DNA from: Diphasiastrum complanatum | Taxonomy: Eukaryota; Streptophyta; Lycopodiopsida; Lycopodiales; Lycopodiaceae | Direction: 5' to 3' | Assembly (NCBI GenBank): GCA_029204225.1 | Contig: MU832123.1 | Coordinates: 1 to 64,000 of the forward strand | Length of the DNA: 64,000 nt | In this document: positions 45,245 to 57,510 of the stretch, in pieces | Numbering within the stretch: the stretch's first letter is position 1 | Layout of the letters: the number at the start of each line of letters is the position of its first letter | The notes under the pieces: generated by a model | What the model was told of the DNA's origin: nothing | Databases searched by the model: none | What the model saw: the letters and a program-made list of their open reading frames with translations, nothing else | Program-made: the position numbers and the translations under genes

Positions 45245-46319
45245 TGTCGGAAAGTGGTGTTGTGAAGATAGGTCTAGCTCAAAAAGAAACAAATGTTTAG
45301 AAAGAAATCTTTTCGTGCATGGCGGAATAAACTATCTTCCTCTTTCACAATGCATGACTATGCCTATCAATTTCAAACAAAACAATAGTGATACAAATCA
45401 CGGTTTGATCTTATAGTAACTAACTTTGAAATCGTCAGTACTACAGTGATTATGTAGCCAAACAATTAAGCATCAAATTATCAGACAAATAATTAGTCGC
45501 GTAGAACTCCAGAAAACGCATACGTTCTGAGACGAAGCTGAACGCAATAAAGGATAGCATTGATTCAAAATGAAACAGAACTAAATGAGTACAATAAGTT
45601 GGGGATCAAAGCCGCGTACTCTATGCTATCTCTGAGCGGCTAAAATGAAAGTCTGAATTAATGCGCAATGCTGATAAACAGTAGCGCAATAGCAATCTCT
45701 AAAACAACTCTAAGAAGTGAGCTAGAATGGTCAGGAGTGTTCAAGCTCGCAAGCTTGAGAGAGAAAGCTAACTATTCAAAAACTTCTTCTGATAATTCTG
45801 ATAATCTGATAATAATGATGTATGAATATGAACAACTATTTATACTAAGAAATTAGATCATCAATTGTGATGCCAGTTGGCTGGTGCTCCGCTGGCATCC
45901 ATTTGGTCCTTGTCATTGATTGCTGATAAGCGGTGAAATTGGTCGTAAATGTTCTGTCTGCATAAATGAACCAAAACTGTAGCTTTGCATAAATGAACTA
46001 AAATAGCCACAAGCGACACTGTCGGATTTTTCGCGAAAAAAACGAAAAAAGTGAAGGTGCCCTTAAATCTCATTTAGGGTTGTCCCACACTTTGCCAGAG
46101 TCATTTCCTTAACATTTGAGGCTCTTTGGAAAAAGCAAAAATGTGACATTGTGATTTTACACGAGATTTCTGACAGGCAAAAAATGCGACACTGCATTTT
46201 TCAACGGGATTTCTGACAGGCAAAAAAGACGACACACGGGAAAATCAACAGAACTGGATTAACAATGGATGAAGATTAAAACTGATTAGATGACTGGTAA
46301 GAAGGAGAATAATCCAACA
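45245..46319 (-). mobile_element. LTR B, intact 5' copy (1075 bp)
   Basis: On the minus strand it starts TGTTGGATTATTCTCC at 46319 and ends TTTCCGACA at 45245, followed by the PBS. It is the reference for the two broken parts of the 3' LTR. It includes the GCGACACTGCATTTTTC / TTTCTGACAGGC repeats (about 46130-46230), a TTTTTCGCGAAAAAA palindrome (near 46030) and a TATA-like TATTTATAC near 45840. Confidence 0.9.
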
Positions 46320-46324
46320 AAAGT
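46320..46324. other. Target-site duplication of element B (AAAGT = ACTTT)
   Basis: It directly abuts the LTR B start at 46319 and pairs with ACTTT at 38974-38978. Confidence 0.75.
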
Positions 46325-46419
46325 TGCTTGAAACACTCAAGGATTCATTCATATGACTATCTTAGCTATCACGAGCTTCACTTTCAAATATATCAAAGTG
46401 CTCAAAATTCTTTAATTTT

Positions 46420-47215
46420 TTATTCATGGATTATTTTTTCCAAGTAAATCATCCAAGAATCGAAGAGAATAATGATCATCTGCAATCTCATCTCTAATTT
46501 CTTCAAGTAAACAAGAATCAACATCATCTAAAACTGAAAACATTTCATTTTTGTCGACCTCTTTGTTCATCTCATAATCCTTGTCATTTTGGATGTTCTC
46601 TTTGTTGGAGTAAAATGCCATGAGTAGCTATTGCAGCTATTTACTTTTCTTTTTTGTGCATTAAATATATCTCATCTTTGTTGAGTAGTGGTTGGCATGT
46701 TTCTTCCTCTCCTTGAGAAAGAATTCACCATAAATGCATGATCCATCACTGCACTACTAGAACTTTGAGCATCTCTTCTTAACTCTTCTTAGAAGAGAAT
46801 TCCAGAAATTTTGTCCAAAGTGGGTGTCGTTTTAGTGTGCTCACCAATTATTCATAAGATTTTGCTAATCCATTGAGTGTAATACTTACCATATCCACAT
46901 CTTCAATGAATTTTTGGACTACAATTAGTTAATCATGTACCTCCTTGATCCAAGTCAAGTACTTTTTTCATGGTCTCACCTTCAGTCATCTTCATTGTGT
47001 GAAACCTCCACTTCAAAAACAATATTCGGGTCAATGGCATAGCTTTGATCATGCTTTGTAATGTTTTCAATGCTAGAACAGTTGAAGTTTAAAGCACTAA
47101 TGTGTGATATCAAGTTATTGTGCACCGACATGTTGATAAGGCACTTTGCAAGCCCTTTTATCAAAATGATTTTGCTTCTTGATAGATCCATTGTCATCAT
47201 CTCCAAGCTCACCAT
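46420..47215 (-). pseudogene. Copia-type gag remnant (probably element G)
   Basis: Around 46990-46790 on the minus strand is a decayed Gag segment, EGETMKKVLDLDQGGT then IEDVDMVSITLNGLAKSYE and LVSTLKRHP, a pattern found in the C-terminal half of copia Gag. Flanking open stretches (47215-46982 and 46621-46424, the latter acidic) lie in the same direction but carry no diagnostic motif. Many stops. It shares orientation with the RNase H remnant at 48.3-48.8 kb. Confidence 0.5.
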
Positions 47216-47700
47216 GGCCTTGGGTTGTCCTAAATGTCAAAATAAGGATTTTTAAGCAAAATGAGCTAAAACTTCAATCTATTTTTTTTTTACGAAGTTT
47301 AGGTGAATCTAAACACCTTCACCCTTCAACATTGCCAGCTCAACAAAAGAACCCCTTAACTTTACAAAAATGTATAAAGTTGAAGGTTAAGTGGCTTGGC
47401 TCTCTGAAAACCTTCAATCTTCTATTCACCAAACGGACCTTCTAGTTGACAATTCAAACTTCAAATGCTATTTTCCAACCCTTTGTTAAACTTCTTCGCC
47501 AAACCAGTATGAAAACTCCTCTCCTCCTCCATGATCCAATAGAAATGAAAGAGAGAATCTTGATGATTTCTCTGTTTGATTTTTCCATTTTAGAGTAATA
47601 ATTTGTGAAACTACAGTACTTTGGGGACCAAAAATGGATCCTAAATGATCCACAAGAGTTACTATGTGCTTGCTTACCAATCTATCAGAAAACTAGTTAC
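47216..47700. other. No gene seen
   Basis: No coding motif or LTR boundary was recognised in this interval. Confidence 0.4.
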
Positions 47701-48277
47701 CAGAAACTTGATCTAGATTGGCAAGTTCACAAACAACAAGCAGTGATAACGGAAATACAGATCATAAACATAAATCCAAGTTGGCACGTGTGTACTACAG
47801 GCTAAAGTACGACTTGCAAGCTGTGTTTGAAATTTTCAAAGTGTCGGTTTCATTTGAATCATCAAAAAACAATGTACATGAGAGTAGAAACTCGAGTTGC
47901 CAATGTGCTCCAAAAATAATCTATCTTCTCACTATGGAGAGATGGAATACATAGCAAAACTCACTTCCTTTGCTAAGTTAGGTGAAAATCCAGCAGTAAT
48001 AAGAAAGTAGACTCAACTTTCTTGCCCTAAAATGAAACCCTATCCTAGATCCTAGAGTCATGCTTGGTAGGTGCATGGTGTTGGTAGAAATCTCATCACA
48101 AATCAAGGTCTAGATCTTACAAAGTAGGAATCACTACCAAATGGACACAACCACTCCTCTTGACTCGAGCTAACCTGCCATGTGGCACTTTGGCCATACA
48201 AGTGTCAAACAAAAAATATAGACAAAATGTACAATATTCTACATGGCTAGATTTGCCAACATAGGCAATTTTTCACA
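47701..48277 (-). mobile_element. LTR G (3' LTR), minus orientation
   Basis: On the minus strand the LTR starts TGTGAAAAATTGCC at 48277 directly after a polypurine tract GAGGAGAAG (48278-48286). The first bases match LTR F, so G and F are related. The far end was not located; 47701 is only a guess from expected length. Confidence 0.55.
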
Positions 48278-48299
48278 CTTCTCCTCAAATCTAGCCTTG

Positions 48300-48790
48300 G
48301 AAACAACAATACTTTTATCAATCACTCCAATTGAAGATCTAAGCTTGACAAATGAATCTTTAGGTAAAGATTTAGTAAACAAATTAGCCAAGCAACTTCA
48401 TGATGGCACATATTAGAGCTTGATCTCTTTGGCTTGCACTTTCTCCCTCACGAACTTATGAGCAATCTCGATGTGCTTGCTCCTTACATGGAATGTAGGA
48501 TTAGTAGCAAGTGATTGGTCTGATTGGTTGTCACAATAGGTGATAGGGATCTCCTCCTCCATGACATGAAGCTCCACCAATAGCCTTTTGAGCCACAAGA
48601 CCTCCTTGCATGTTGATGGCAAGTCCTTGTACTCGGATTTTGTCGAAGATAAGGAGATGGTATCTTGCTTTTTAGAAAGCCATGATACTACTCCATCACA
48701 TAGAAAAGTGGCAAAGGCACTTGTTGATAGTATGTGCCTTGCCGGTCATATTCAACAACTCCACCCACACATTGTGTTGCGATGGAAAAG
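48300..48790 (-). pseudogene. Ty1/copia RNase H fragment (element G)
   Basis: On the minus strand: STSAFATFLCDGVVSWLSKK, SLSSTKSEYKDL, STCKEVLWLKRLLVELHV, EIPITYCDNQS, NPTFHVRSKHIEIAHKFVRE and, after the stop, LFTKSLPKDSF. These are the ordered blocks of copia RNase H, which removes the RNA strand during cDNA synthesis. It ends about 15-25 bp from the polypurine tract and LTR G, the normal order. RT is missing upstream. Confidence 0.9.
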
Positions 48791-49805
48791 ACTTATTTTA
48801 GACAGTTGCTTTAGCAAATGTAGACATAGTTCTCTTCACCAATTTGTATGATGCATATGCTCCTCTCTAAGCATATTATAATTTCCTACAATTATCAATG
48901 AATTGTTATTTGATCTGTTCAATTGTTTTTTTATGCCGTGTGCAAAGCTTTGAGTTGGGCCTTATCAATTTCACAGACATTATCAAAGTGTTTGAGATTA
49001 GGAACCGAATAGCGATTCTAGGATCAACGTGAGCTGCAAGAATTTTCATTCATTTTTGCCAAATCAAGCTGGTCCATATGATCACCCCAATGCTGCCTGT
49101 GGAGGTCGCTCATCCACCAACGTTTCTAGTATCTAGAGTCCCTCAATGTATTATCAAGAAGAAGGAAGATTGTGGCCAGCAGATGGCACTTTAATCATGT
49201 AGCCTAGGCAAAGCAAGACTAAATGGCCACGAGTCTGATTCGTTTTTCTACTCTTCACAGCTATTTCCATATCTAAACTCTAATGATTTAAATCTCTACA
49301 ACACTTTTCAAGTTGGTCTTTCAAAAAGCATTTGTTTACTACTTTTAGATTTGTGAGTGATAATATGATTATTTAGCTTTTGTTTGGGAATTGATACGAT
49401 ATTGACAGTAGGAGCCTTTAATTGTTTTGTGTATAAATCGATGGATCGAATGACTGATTGAGTGAGGTGATGCTACTTTTGATCCCTCTCAAGTATAATT
49501 GTTTTAGGGTTTTTGTCTTGCTAGATGGAAGATGATGCATTGCACACTGTTGCTACTACATTCGCAATGGTATTGATTTTATGGTTCAGGCATGTGTTTA
49601 GGATTTTCAATGTGGATGTTGATGCCAAGTGGATGACTATTGTGGGGAGGTACGAACATGGGGTTGTAGAAGAAGATAAACTAGTAATATATCAATTGGA
49701 TATGTATATAAGCAAAAAAGAAAAGGGCCTTGGAAATCTATGAGTAATTTATTTGCAAGTTTAGTGAGTTTAGAGTTCAGGGTAGTAATCCAAAAAAGGT
49801 AGCAC
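48791..49805. other. No confident gene
   Basis: A short broken frame near 49040-49200 (FLPNQAGPYDHPNAACGG) looks like low-complexity gag tail. The plus-strand frame 49525-49743 (73 codons, ATG to TGA) has a hydrophobic start and a charged end but no recognised family or neighbour. I cannot support either as a gene. Confidence 0.35.
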
Positions 49806-49808
49806 ATA

Positions 49809-49860
49809 GTTTAGGGTTTAGGGTTTAGCGTTCATGGTTTAAGGTTTAGGGTTTAGGGTC
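49809..49860 (+). repeat. Short telomere-like TTTAGGG cluster
   Basis: About seven perfect or near-perfect copies of GTTTAGG / TTTAGGG in 50 bp (TTTAGGGTTTAGGGTTTAGC, then GGTTTAAGGTTTAGGG). This is the Arabidopsis-type telomere unit in the opposite orientation to the cluster at 1530-1884. Confidence 0.75.
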
Positions 49861-51320
49861 TATGATCAAGTCCTTTTTACATTTTTGTGTCTAATAATTG
49901 ATCTGAAACATCATTCATATGTGGTAATGGATTCTTTTTTTCTTGGGAGATTATTGCGAGCTCAATAATCCGCACACAATCACATACCATTATTAATCTT
50001 GATCATTTTTATTTGTGCACTCATTGGACTATGGCCAATTGAATATTTCCAAGCTTGTTGACTAGATCGCCAAGATATATCTGAATTCTTGGGACTATTT
50101 AAATTGTACTTTATAAGAGAGGTGGATTGGAAGTGAATGGTCATGATAGCATGGTCAATTTTCCATTCCGATCTATTGCGTAGATTGAAATTGAGTACAT
50201 CAATTATGAGCTAAAATTGAAATTTTATAACATGAACATGCAATTGCTCTACTATATACATATCACCAATCTTGAGATTGGGCAATATAAACTAAGAGAT
50301 GTATAAAATAGAACATGGAATCATTTTCCTATGTACATGTCACCAGTCTTGAAGAACTTGTGTTGGTACTAGTCCAACATACTTCTTCAACAAGATCATA
50401 TGGAACTTGTTATGGATATTTCATTCTACAGGTACCTCTTCACAAGTGTGATTTTTTATAACTTGAAAAGCAAGCTCTAACAAAAATTCTTTAAATATAA
50501 CCATAGATGGTAATTTGGGTTTACCAAAAGAAGCATTCACAATTTTGTTACAAGGAAATTTTGCAATAGGAAGGTCATTTTAGGCACTACGGGTCACTTC
50601 AAATAGGTCTACGAAAACTTTCGGCTCATTGAAAGTTGTAACATAGAAATATTCAACAACTAAACTGTTTGACATGTAAATTGCCTCGGAATGGCATTAT
50701 GGACACTTTTGTTTTGGAACACGGAAACATTGTTTAAAAAAAAAAACTGTGATTTTTTTTATCGCGGGCGAGGACAAATTTCATAGGTAGGCCATTGCTA
50801 CAACCTTCTTTCCACTGTTCTAAGAATACTCTTATCAACATAATGATAAATTTGGCTTCAACAAATGATTTAAGTAGGAGTAATTATTCGATTTGGGAAG
50901 CAAATGAGGTGATTAGCTTGAATCATGCAAATTATTCGAGCAAAATCTTAAAGTGATTTAAAATGCTGAAGGGCTACAAATGGAGATCGAGATTACAAAG
51001 CACAAACTTAAGTTGGTTAATTCAAAGTAGAAAGTTCTGAAGTGATAAAAAAACTTCGTCTAGCAAAAAATAGAAGGATGACTAGTTGAATTGTCATATC
51101 AATAAGCAGTATACTATAACAGAAAATGTGATCACCAAAAAACACATGATTTTGGCCTTTTTAGCCAATATAACTTGATTTAAACTATATGTACAAGCTA
51201 TATGGTTGTACTATTGAAACCAGTCAACTTCTTCAAAGTTTGGAGTCGAACATCATTTCAAATGTCAACAACAAAGGGGGAAATGGTAAAATTAGATAAA
51301 AGTTTGTAAGTACCTGTCGA
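49861..51320. other. No gene seen
   Basis: AT-rich sequence with no coding motif, LTR end or promoter-like box recognised. Confidence 0.45.
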
Positions 51321-51324
51321 CATG

Positions 51325-51505
51325 ATGAATCAGCTCCTGCAGATGCCAATTTGCTCTTGCAAATTTGCTCCTCACAGTTCCAATAAGCTCCTACGCTCCT
51401 GCAAATCTGCTCCTCACAGTTCCAATAAGCTTCTTCGGACTCCAATCACCTCCTGCAAACTCAAATCATCTCCTGCATACTCCAATCGGCTCCTGCAAAT
51501 CTGCT
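51325..51505. repeat. Minisatellite of CTCCTGCAAATCTGCT units
   Basis: Degenerate units of about 18 and 36 bp built on CTCCTGCAAATCTGCTCC and TCACAGTTCCAATAAGC, at least eight copies. Confidence 0.75.
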
Positions 51506-51539
51506 TTTAACATTGGCATGCTGAAAGAAGCCTGATATG

Positions 51540-51860
51540 TGTTGTAGGATGCTTGAAATGCATTTTGGGATGGTGATGGAAGCTTGAAAAGCATTGTGAG
51601 ATGGTGAAAGAGGCCTGAAATGTGCTGTGGGGAGGTGAAAATGGCCTGGGATCCACTACGGGATGGTGAGGGAATCAAGAAATGCATTGTGGGTTGTGAA
51701 GGAGGCCTGAAATCCGTTGTGGATGGTGAAGGCGGGCTGAAATCCACTATGGATAGTGAAGGAGGCCAGTTGATCGCTGTGATGGTGAAGGGAGAGCGAG
51801 CAAGTGCAGATGATCTCTGCGATGGTGAAGGGAGAGCGAGCAAGTGCAGAGCGTGAGCAG
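51540..51860. repeat. Minisatellite of GATGGTGAAGG units
   Basis: About ten degenerate units near 30 bp built on GATGGTGAAGGAGGCCTGAAA. The last two share an exact 30-bp block (51781-51810 and 51821-51850) at a 40-bp period. Long frames through the array on both strands are artefacts. Confidence 0.75.
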
Positions 51861-51895
51861 AAACAAGGAGCGTGAGAGGGAGAGACCCCCCGTGC

Positions 51896-52972
<1,077 letters not shown>

Positions 52973-53612
52973 TTTGGGACAAAGGACGTTGGATTTGAGC
53001 AGGATTGGATCTGTTTGGTCCGAAATAGGCTCATGAACCTGTGGCCACCCCTTGTTGTGATTTCGGTCAGTATGCACCAAATCCGACTGGTGCCGAGAAC
53101 TATCCGTGAAGCCCTTTTCGGGAGGTCACTTGACGTAATAAACTGAGAAACTACCCGTTTCATGTCTGGTCTGTTCCTACAGGTTCCCCGCGAGATTACC
53201 CACTGGCCAAAATCGAAAGCTAGCAAAGCCGACACTGTTCAAAAAAACCGGAGTCGAAGGACGGAAGAATGTGAAACTAGTCCATTTCTCGTGCCCTAAT
53301 TGCGTTGTTTCCGGCGTAAAGACTGTTTGGGGCAAAGGACGTCGGATTTGAGCGAAATTGGATTTGTTTGATCCAAAATAGGCTCACAAACCTGTGGCCA
53401 CCCCCCGTTTGTGATTCTGGATAGTATGCATCGAATCCGACAGGTTCCGAGAACTATCCCTGAGGCCCTTTTTGGGAGGTCACTTCAAATGGACGTAATA
53501 GACTGAGAAAATATCCATTTCATGTCTGGTCTGTTCCTACAGGCTCCCCACGAGATTACCCACTAGCGGAATTGAAAGCTAGCGAAGCCGACACCGTTCA
53601 AAGAAACCGGAG
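52973..53612. repeat. 353-bp unit, tandem duplicated (1.8 copies)
   Basis: Copy 1 is 52973-53325 and copy 2 is 53326-53612, truncated. Both start TTTGGGRCAAAGGACGTYGG and share CTGTGGCCACCCC, GAGAACTATCC and CATGTCTGGTCTGTTCCTAC. Identity is high by eye, with a few indels. It may be a satellite-like unit or part of a larger repeat. I see no frame conserved between the copies. Confidence 0.8.
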
Positions 53613-53985
53613 GGTTGTTGTTGTTGTCAAATCCGTTAGCATAGTTGTATGGGATGAGCGTGAAAAGGGCCATGACGTCAACATTTGCTGAAATGAACGT
53701 TGGTGAAAATGTGAGAAATGCATCACTCTGACGAAATGCCTTAGGATTTGATTTACAGGGTGCCTTCACTTTTTCTAGAGCACTTTTGGCATTTTTGTAA
53801 GGCAGTGTCGCCTTTTTCACCTGTCACAAAACACGTGTAAAAATACAGTGTCGCATTTTTCACCTTTTCTTCGCTTGTGAGAATTTACATGTAAATATGC
53901 AGACTATGCGACAACGTGAGTCAAAATGCAACAGAAATGGAGGCAGATTAAAATGGGATTTAGGAGAATAGAGGAAATAAATCCC
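53613..53985. repeat. LTR-like sequence with TGTCGC motif
   Basis: The phrases GTGTCGCATTTTTCACCTT and CACGTGTAAAAATACAGTG (53795-53880) are the reverse complement of the minisatellite of LTRs B and D. No ends were found. Confidence 0.45.
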
Positions 53986-55641
53986 ATTTTCTAAGTGGAA
54001 GGATTTGGGATTGGCCATGGACAAAATTATCATCCATACGTCGAACTAGCCAATCATCCATCAACCACATAGCTGGGAGATATCAGTGGACTTCCATCGA
54101 GCCCTACAGGCATACCAAGGGGAGTATATCCACTCTCTCGATCCCACAGTCAGGCAATCGGCATTGTTCGCAAAAGATCTAACCTTATTGGCATCCGTTG
54201 CAACGATGGGACGATTGCCTTCCCACTTTGTCATTCGATCCAAATAAGCCAATGGCGTCAAATAATATTAAGGATTAACTGCGGTGGCCTGTTGACAGAT
54301 CCCCTACTCTAGAGGACCTGTTGTTTCTTTGTTTTTCTGATTCTTTCTACTTCTTCAGAACCGATTCTGCCTATTACCAGGCTTAAAGGCATTCGTTAGA
54401 TGTCTTCTTGATTTAACAATGCCAACTCAGGTAGAAGGGACAAAGTGTCGTTTTAGTATTTTCTTTATGTCCTGCCTATCAGAGGACAATGCACTTACAT
54501 TCTACATGGATGCAAGCCAAGAACGCTCATTCACAAATCAGCATACAAAACAATATGTGTTCTACAGATTCTACAGCTACCTACACTTAAAACGGACTGA
54601 AATCAGAGCCTACACTACATTAATACTGAACTACCTTGCATAAATTGACAAAACAAGAAACAAGAAACTAATCTACAGCATGTTAGACGTCCAAGAATCA
54701 AGAAACCAACTAGCCTTTTGATTCTTGGACATCCCAAGAACATCAAGAACTGGATTGTACAGAGATATGCAAGAATCACACCACAAATCCAGCCTATTTA
54801 GTTTCCTTGAATACTGGCTTCTACATTAATTCACAAGAAAAGAAGAAAGCTAATCCACAACTAGGAAAGCAAGAAAACTAATCCACTCTAAATCCACAAC
54901 CACACACAATATGAATGGAAGGGCATGATCATAGGGGCATCACTCAAGAAAACCATCATGATCAAGGAGCTTAGTGTAGCATCAAACTCATGGAAAATCT
55001 TCTTATTAAGCATGGAGTAGATACAATGCAAAAGCTCCTCTTCACAAAGAGAGTCTCTTAAATAAGCAAGAGAGCTCCTTAGGTGGCATCCTAGTGGAAT
55101 TTTCACATTTCTCAAATTACAAGTGGAATAATGCTCTCCACTAGAAGTCGCCATCAAAAGGTGGCTCACTCTACTTTCTTTAAGAGGGGTCTACTTGCAT
55201 TTATTACATTTGCTTACAAATACTAGTTCCTACATGGTCATTCCATCTTCTGGAATTCACCATGAGGCTTACACAGTTCTTGCATGTCTATATTGGCTAG
55301 TATTTCTCGGCTCTCAGTCTTCATTAGTCTCGTCTTCTCAGAGACCTCCTCGGTCTAAGGTGAGAGGTGCTCTTGAGTTGCTCTATCCGAGTATCTTGGG
55401 GATTCGTCAGAATCAGCCAACATGGCCAGATTATATTTCCATGCTACAATGATGGGAGGTTCCTGGGAATCTCGATTTCTAGCCTGGACGACTTCAAAGT
55501 GGATCGTCGAAGCCCATCATTGTTTTTTTGCCGCACAACCTAGATTTCAACACTGTCCGACTCGATTTCATGGAGAAGATGCAGTATCATTTAATAAAAA
55601 TTTGAGTGATGCAAATAAAAGCCCACAGTAGCTGCATCTTG
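53986..55641 (+). pseudogene. ORF-X, second copy, split by an insertion
   Basis: From 53990 the sequence matches the 11.87-12.96 kb ORF: GWKDLGLAMDKII, SVDFHRALQAYQGEY, SLDPTVRQSALFAKDLTLLA. At about 54256 (after AAATAAGCCAATGGC) the match stops. It resumes at about 55420 with ARLYFHATMMGGSWESRF, TSKWIVEAHHCFF and, through a frameshift, NLDFNTVRLDFMEK, to KSPQ. The 1.16 kb between is unrelated, and about 30 bp of the ORF at the joint are missing. The polypurine tract and LTR follow as in the first copy. It lacks the coiled-coil start and has several stops. Confidence 0.65.
54257..55419. other. 1.16 kb insertion within ORF-X copy 2
   Basis: No coding motif was recognised. The phrase CCAAGAATCAAGAAACCAAC is followed by a near mirror (TTGATTCTTGGACATC) around 54690-54735, a possible stem. 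No target duplication or terminal repeats were evident, so the class of insertion is unknown. Confidence 0.4.
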
Positions 55642-55669
55642 CAGGTGTCATGGGACCGCCACCAGTTTT

Positions 55670-55681
55670 GGTGGGGGATAC
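55670..55681 (+). other. Polypurine tract before LTR L2
   Basis: GGTGGGGGATAC, identical to that at 12994-13005. Confidence 0.7.
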
Positions 55682-56440
55682 TGTTGGAGGGTTTGCGGAT
55701 CCCAAGGCAATCCTAACCCTAGTTAATAAGTGAGAGGGATTTAATGCCCTGCGTGAGTAAGTCCAATCCGATGATCACATAGAGATTTGATAAAAAGTCA
55801 ATAAAATGACTTTAGGCCTTTTTGCGGGACTTTTAATGTCGCAGGGCCAAAATGTCAAGTTAGTGAATAAAGTTGGGTTCCCCTCCAATTTGGATGGTTC
55901 TCACTCTTTTTTAAAATTTGAATAATTAGGGAGGTAGAAATGGGCCAATAGGATCTTGAGGCCAAGGCCCTACTCTCTACTATAAAAAGAGACCAGCTTG
56001 AGTTTTCTACACATGTACATATCTTCATTTCAATCAAGCAGATTGGTTCTCTTGTGAAATGGATTTATGAATGTCCTTGCTCTCTATCACTTTTCCTCCA
56101 TCTCTCATGCTTTTATTGTGTTTGCTAATTGTTGGATCTAAGTGTTATTGGGATTGCATGTTTTTATACTTTTTGTGAGAGAGAAGAGGGCAAAGAGAAA
56201 GAGTAAGCTATCTTCATTGTGGATCGTAGTGTTAATGGATGTGTAGTGTTAATGATTGTAGTGTTAATGCTTAGGGTTAATGGATGTTAGAGTAGATGTG
56301 GATCTTCCATTCATGCTGAAGTATGAAATATGTTATCACTCTCATGGGAACAAACCTACACATGACAACTAACTTCATCTCCTTGATGCTAGATTGATTA
56401 GATCTTGGGTTGAGGATAGGCAGGGAAAGTAACCGAAATA
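55682..56440 (+). mobile_element. LTR L2 (second copy)
   Basis: It begins TGTTGGAGGGTTTGCGGATC and matches 13006-13760 over its length with moderate divergence. A TATA-like CTATAAAA lies near 55980. The end is accurate to about 30 bp. Confidence 0.75.
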
Positions 56441-56619
56441 GAACATAACCTCAAAGATGAAGATGAGTAGAATGCATTCATGGTGAACCATCACCATATC
56501 GATCAACATGAGGAATGATTCCTCAATTTCTAAGTGACACAATATATGACAATCCATCAATACAGATTATTCGGCTTACAATACAGATAAATTTGTTTAC
56601 CTTTGAGACAACAATTCAC

Positions 56620-57510
56620 ACATGATCAAAGGTGAAGATAATGTCCGGCTGAATTTTTAGAATGGAGAATCCAAAGTCATTCTAAAAATATATAAAGTTC
56701 CAAATCTAGCAACTAATCTATTGTAAATTACTGATTTAGGACAGTAGAGTTTGGATCAGATTCATGTAAGATTTTTGATAAATTGAAGAGAGTCCTTGCA
56801 CTAGGAAAAAGACAAGTATATCTTTATCAACTTACTCATTGCTATTCTGTGACTAACCGTGCTTTAAACAACTCAGTCTTGACTAATAAAGAATTAATTT
56901 GGCATTATAGACTTGGGCATTTGAATCATGTATTGATTGCTAATATGTCTAAACAATTTTTAATTTTTGATCTTGATTATCAAAGTATTGACTCTCCAGT
57001 CTGTCAAAGCTATACCATAGGAAGCAAGCCTTTCAAGTTAAATAAAGAACATGTATTTAGAAATCTTTTAGATGTAATTCATTCAAATACATGTGGCTCA
57101 ATGCAAACACCATTATTACTTGGTGCTACATTCTTTATGACATTTATTGATAATTATTCAAGAAGAGCTCCTATATATTTTATGAAGCACAAATCTGAAG
57201 CCTTCCACTTATTCAAGGTCTATAAAGAGTACGTTTAGCTGCAGACCGACAATGGTGGTGAATACATATTCAAAGCATTTAAGGAGTATTGATCGACAAA
57301 TTGGATCGAACAACAGCCTGCTACTTCCTATTCTCCTCAATCCAATAGACTTGCAGAGAGAAAGCACAGAACCTTAGTTGAATCTGCCAAATGCATGATC
57401 GCTCATGCATCATTGCCTAAGTATTTTTGGCAACATGCTATTTCTACAACAGCTTATGTGCAGAATTGATGTGTGACTAGAGGTATATCGAACAACAAAG
57501 CTATACTATT
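56620..57510 (+). pseudogene. Ty1/copia protease end and integrase fragment (element J)
   Basis: A damaged stretch before 56783 (IYKVPNLATNLL) is the tail of protease. GAG-pre-integrase follows: LIWHYRLGHLNHVLIANMSK. The zinc motif is damaged (CQSY where CxxC is expected). The integrase core shows IHSNTCGSM (Asn in place of the first catalytic Asp), TFIDNYSRRAPIYFMKHKSE, then after stops LQTDNGGEYIFKAF (second Asp) and SNRLAERKHRTLVESAKCM (Glu). The sequence ends near 57510. It would have inserted cDNA into the chromosome; the lost Asp and stops make it inactive. Confidence 0.9.
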
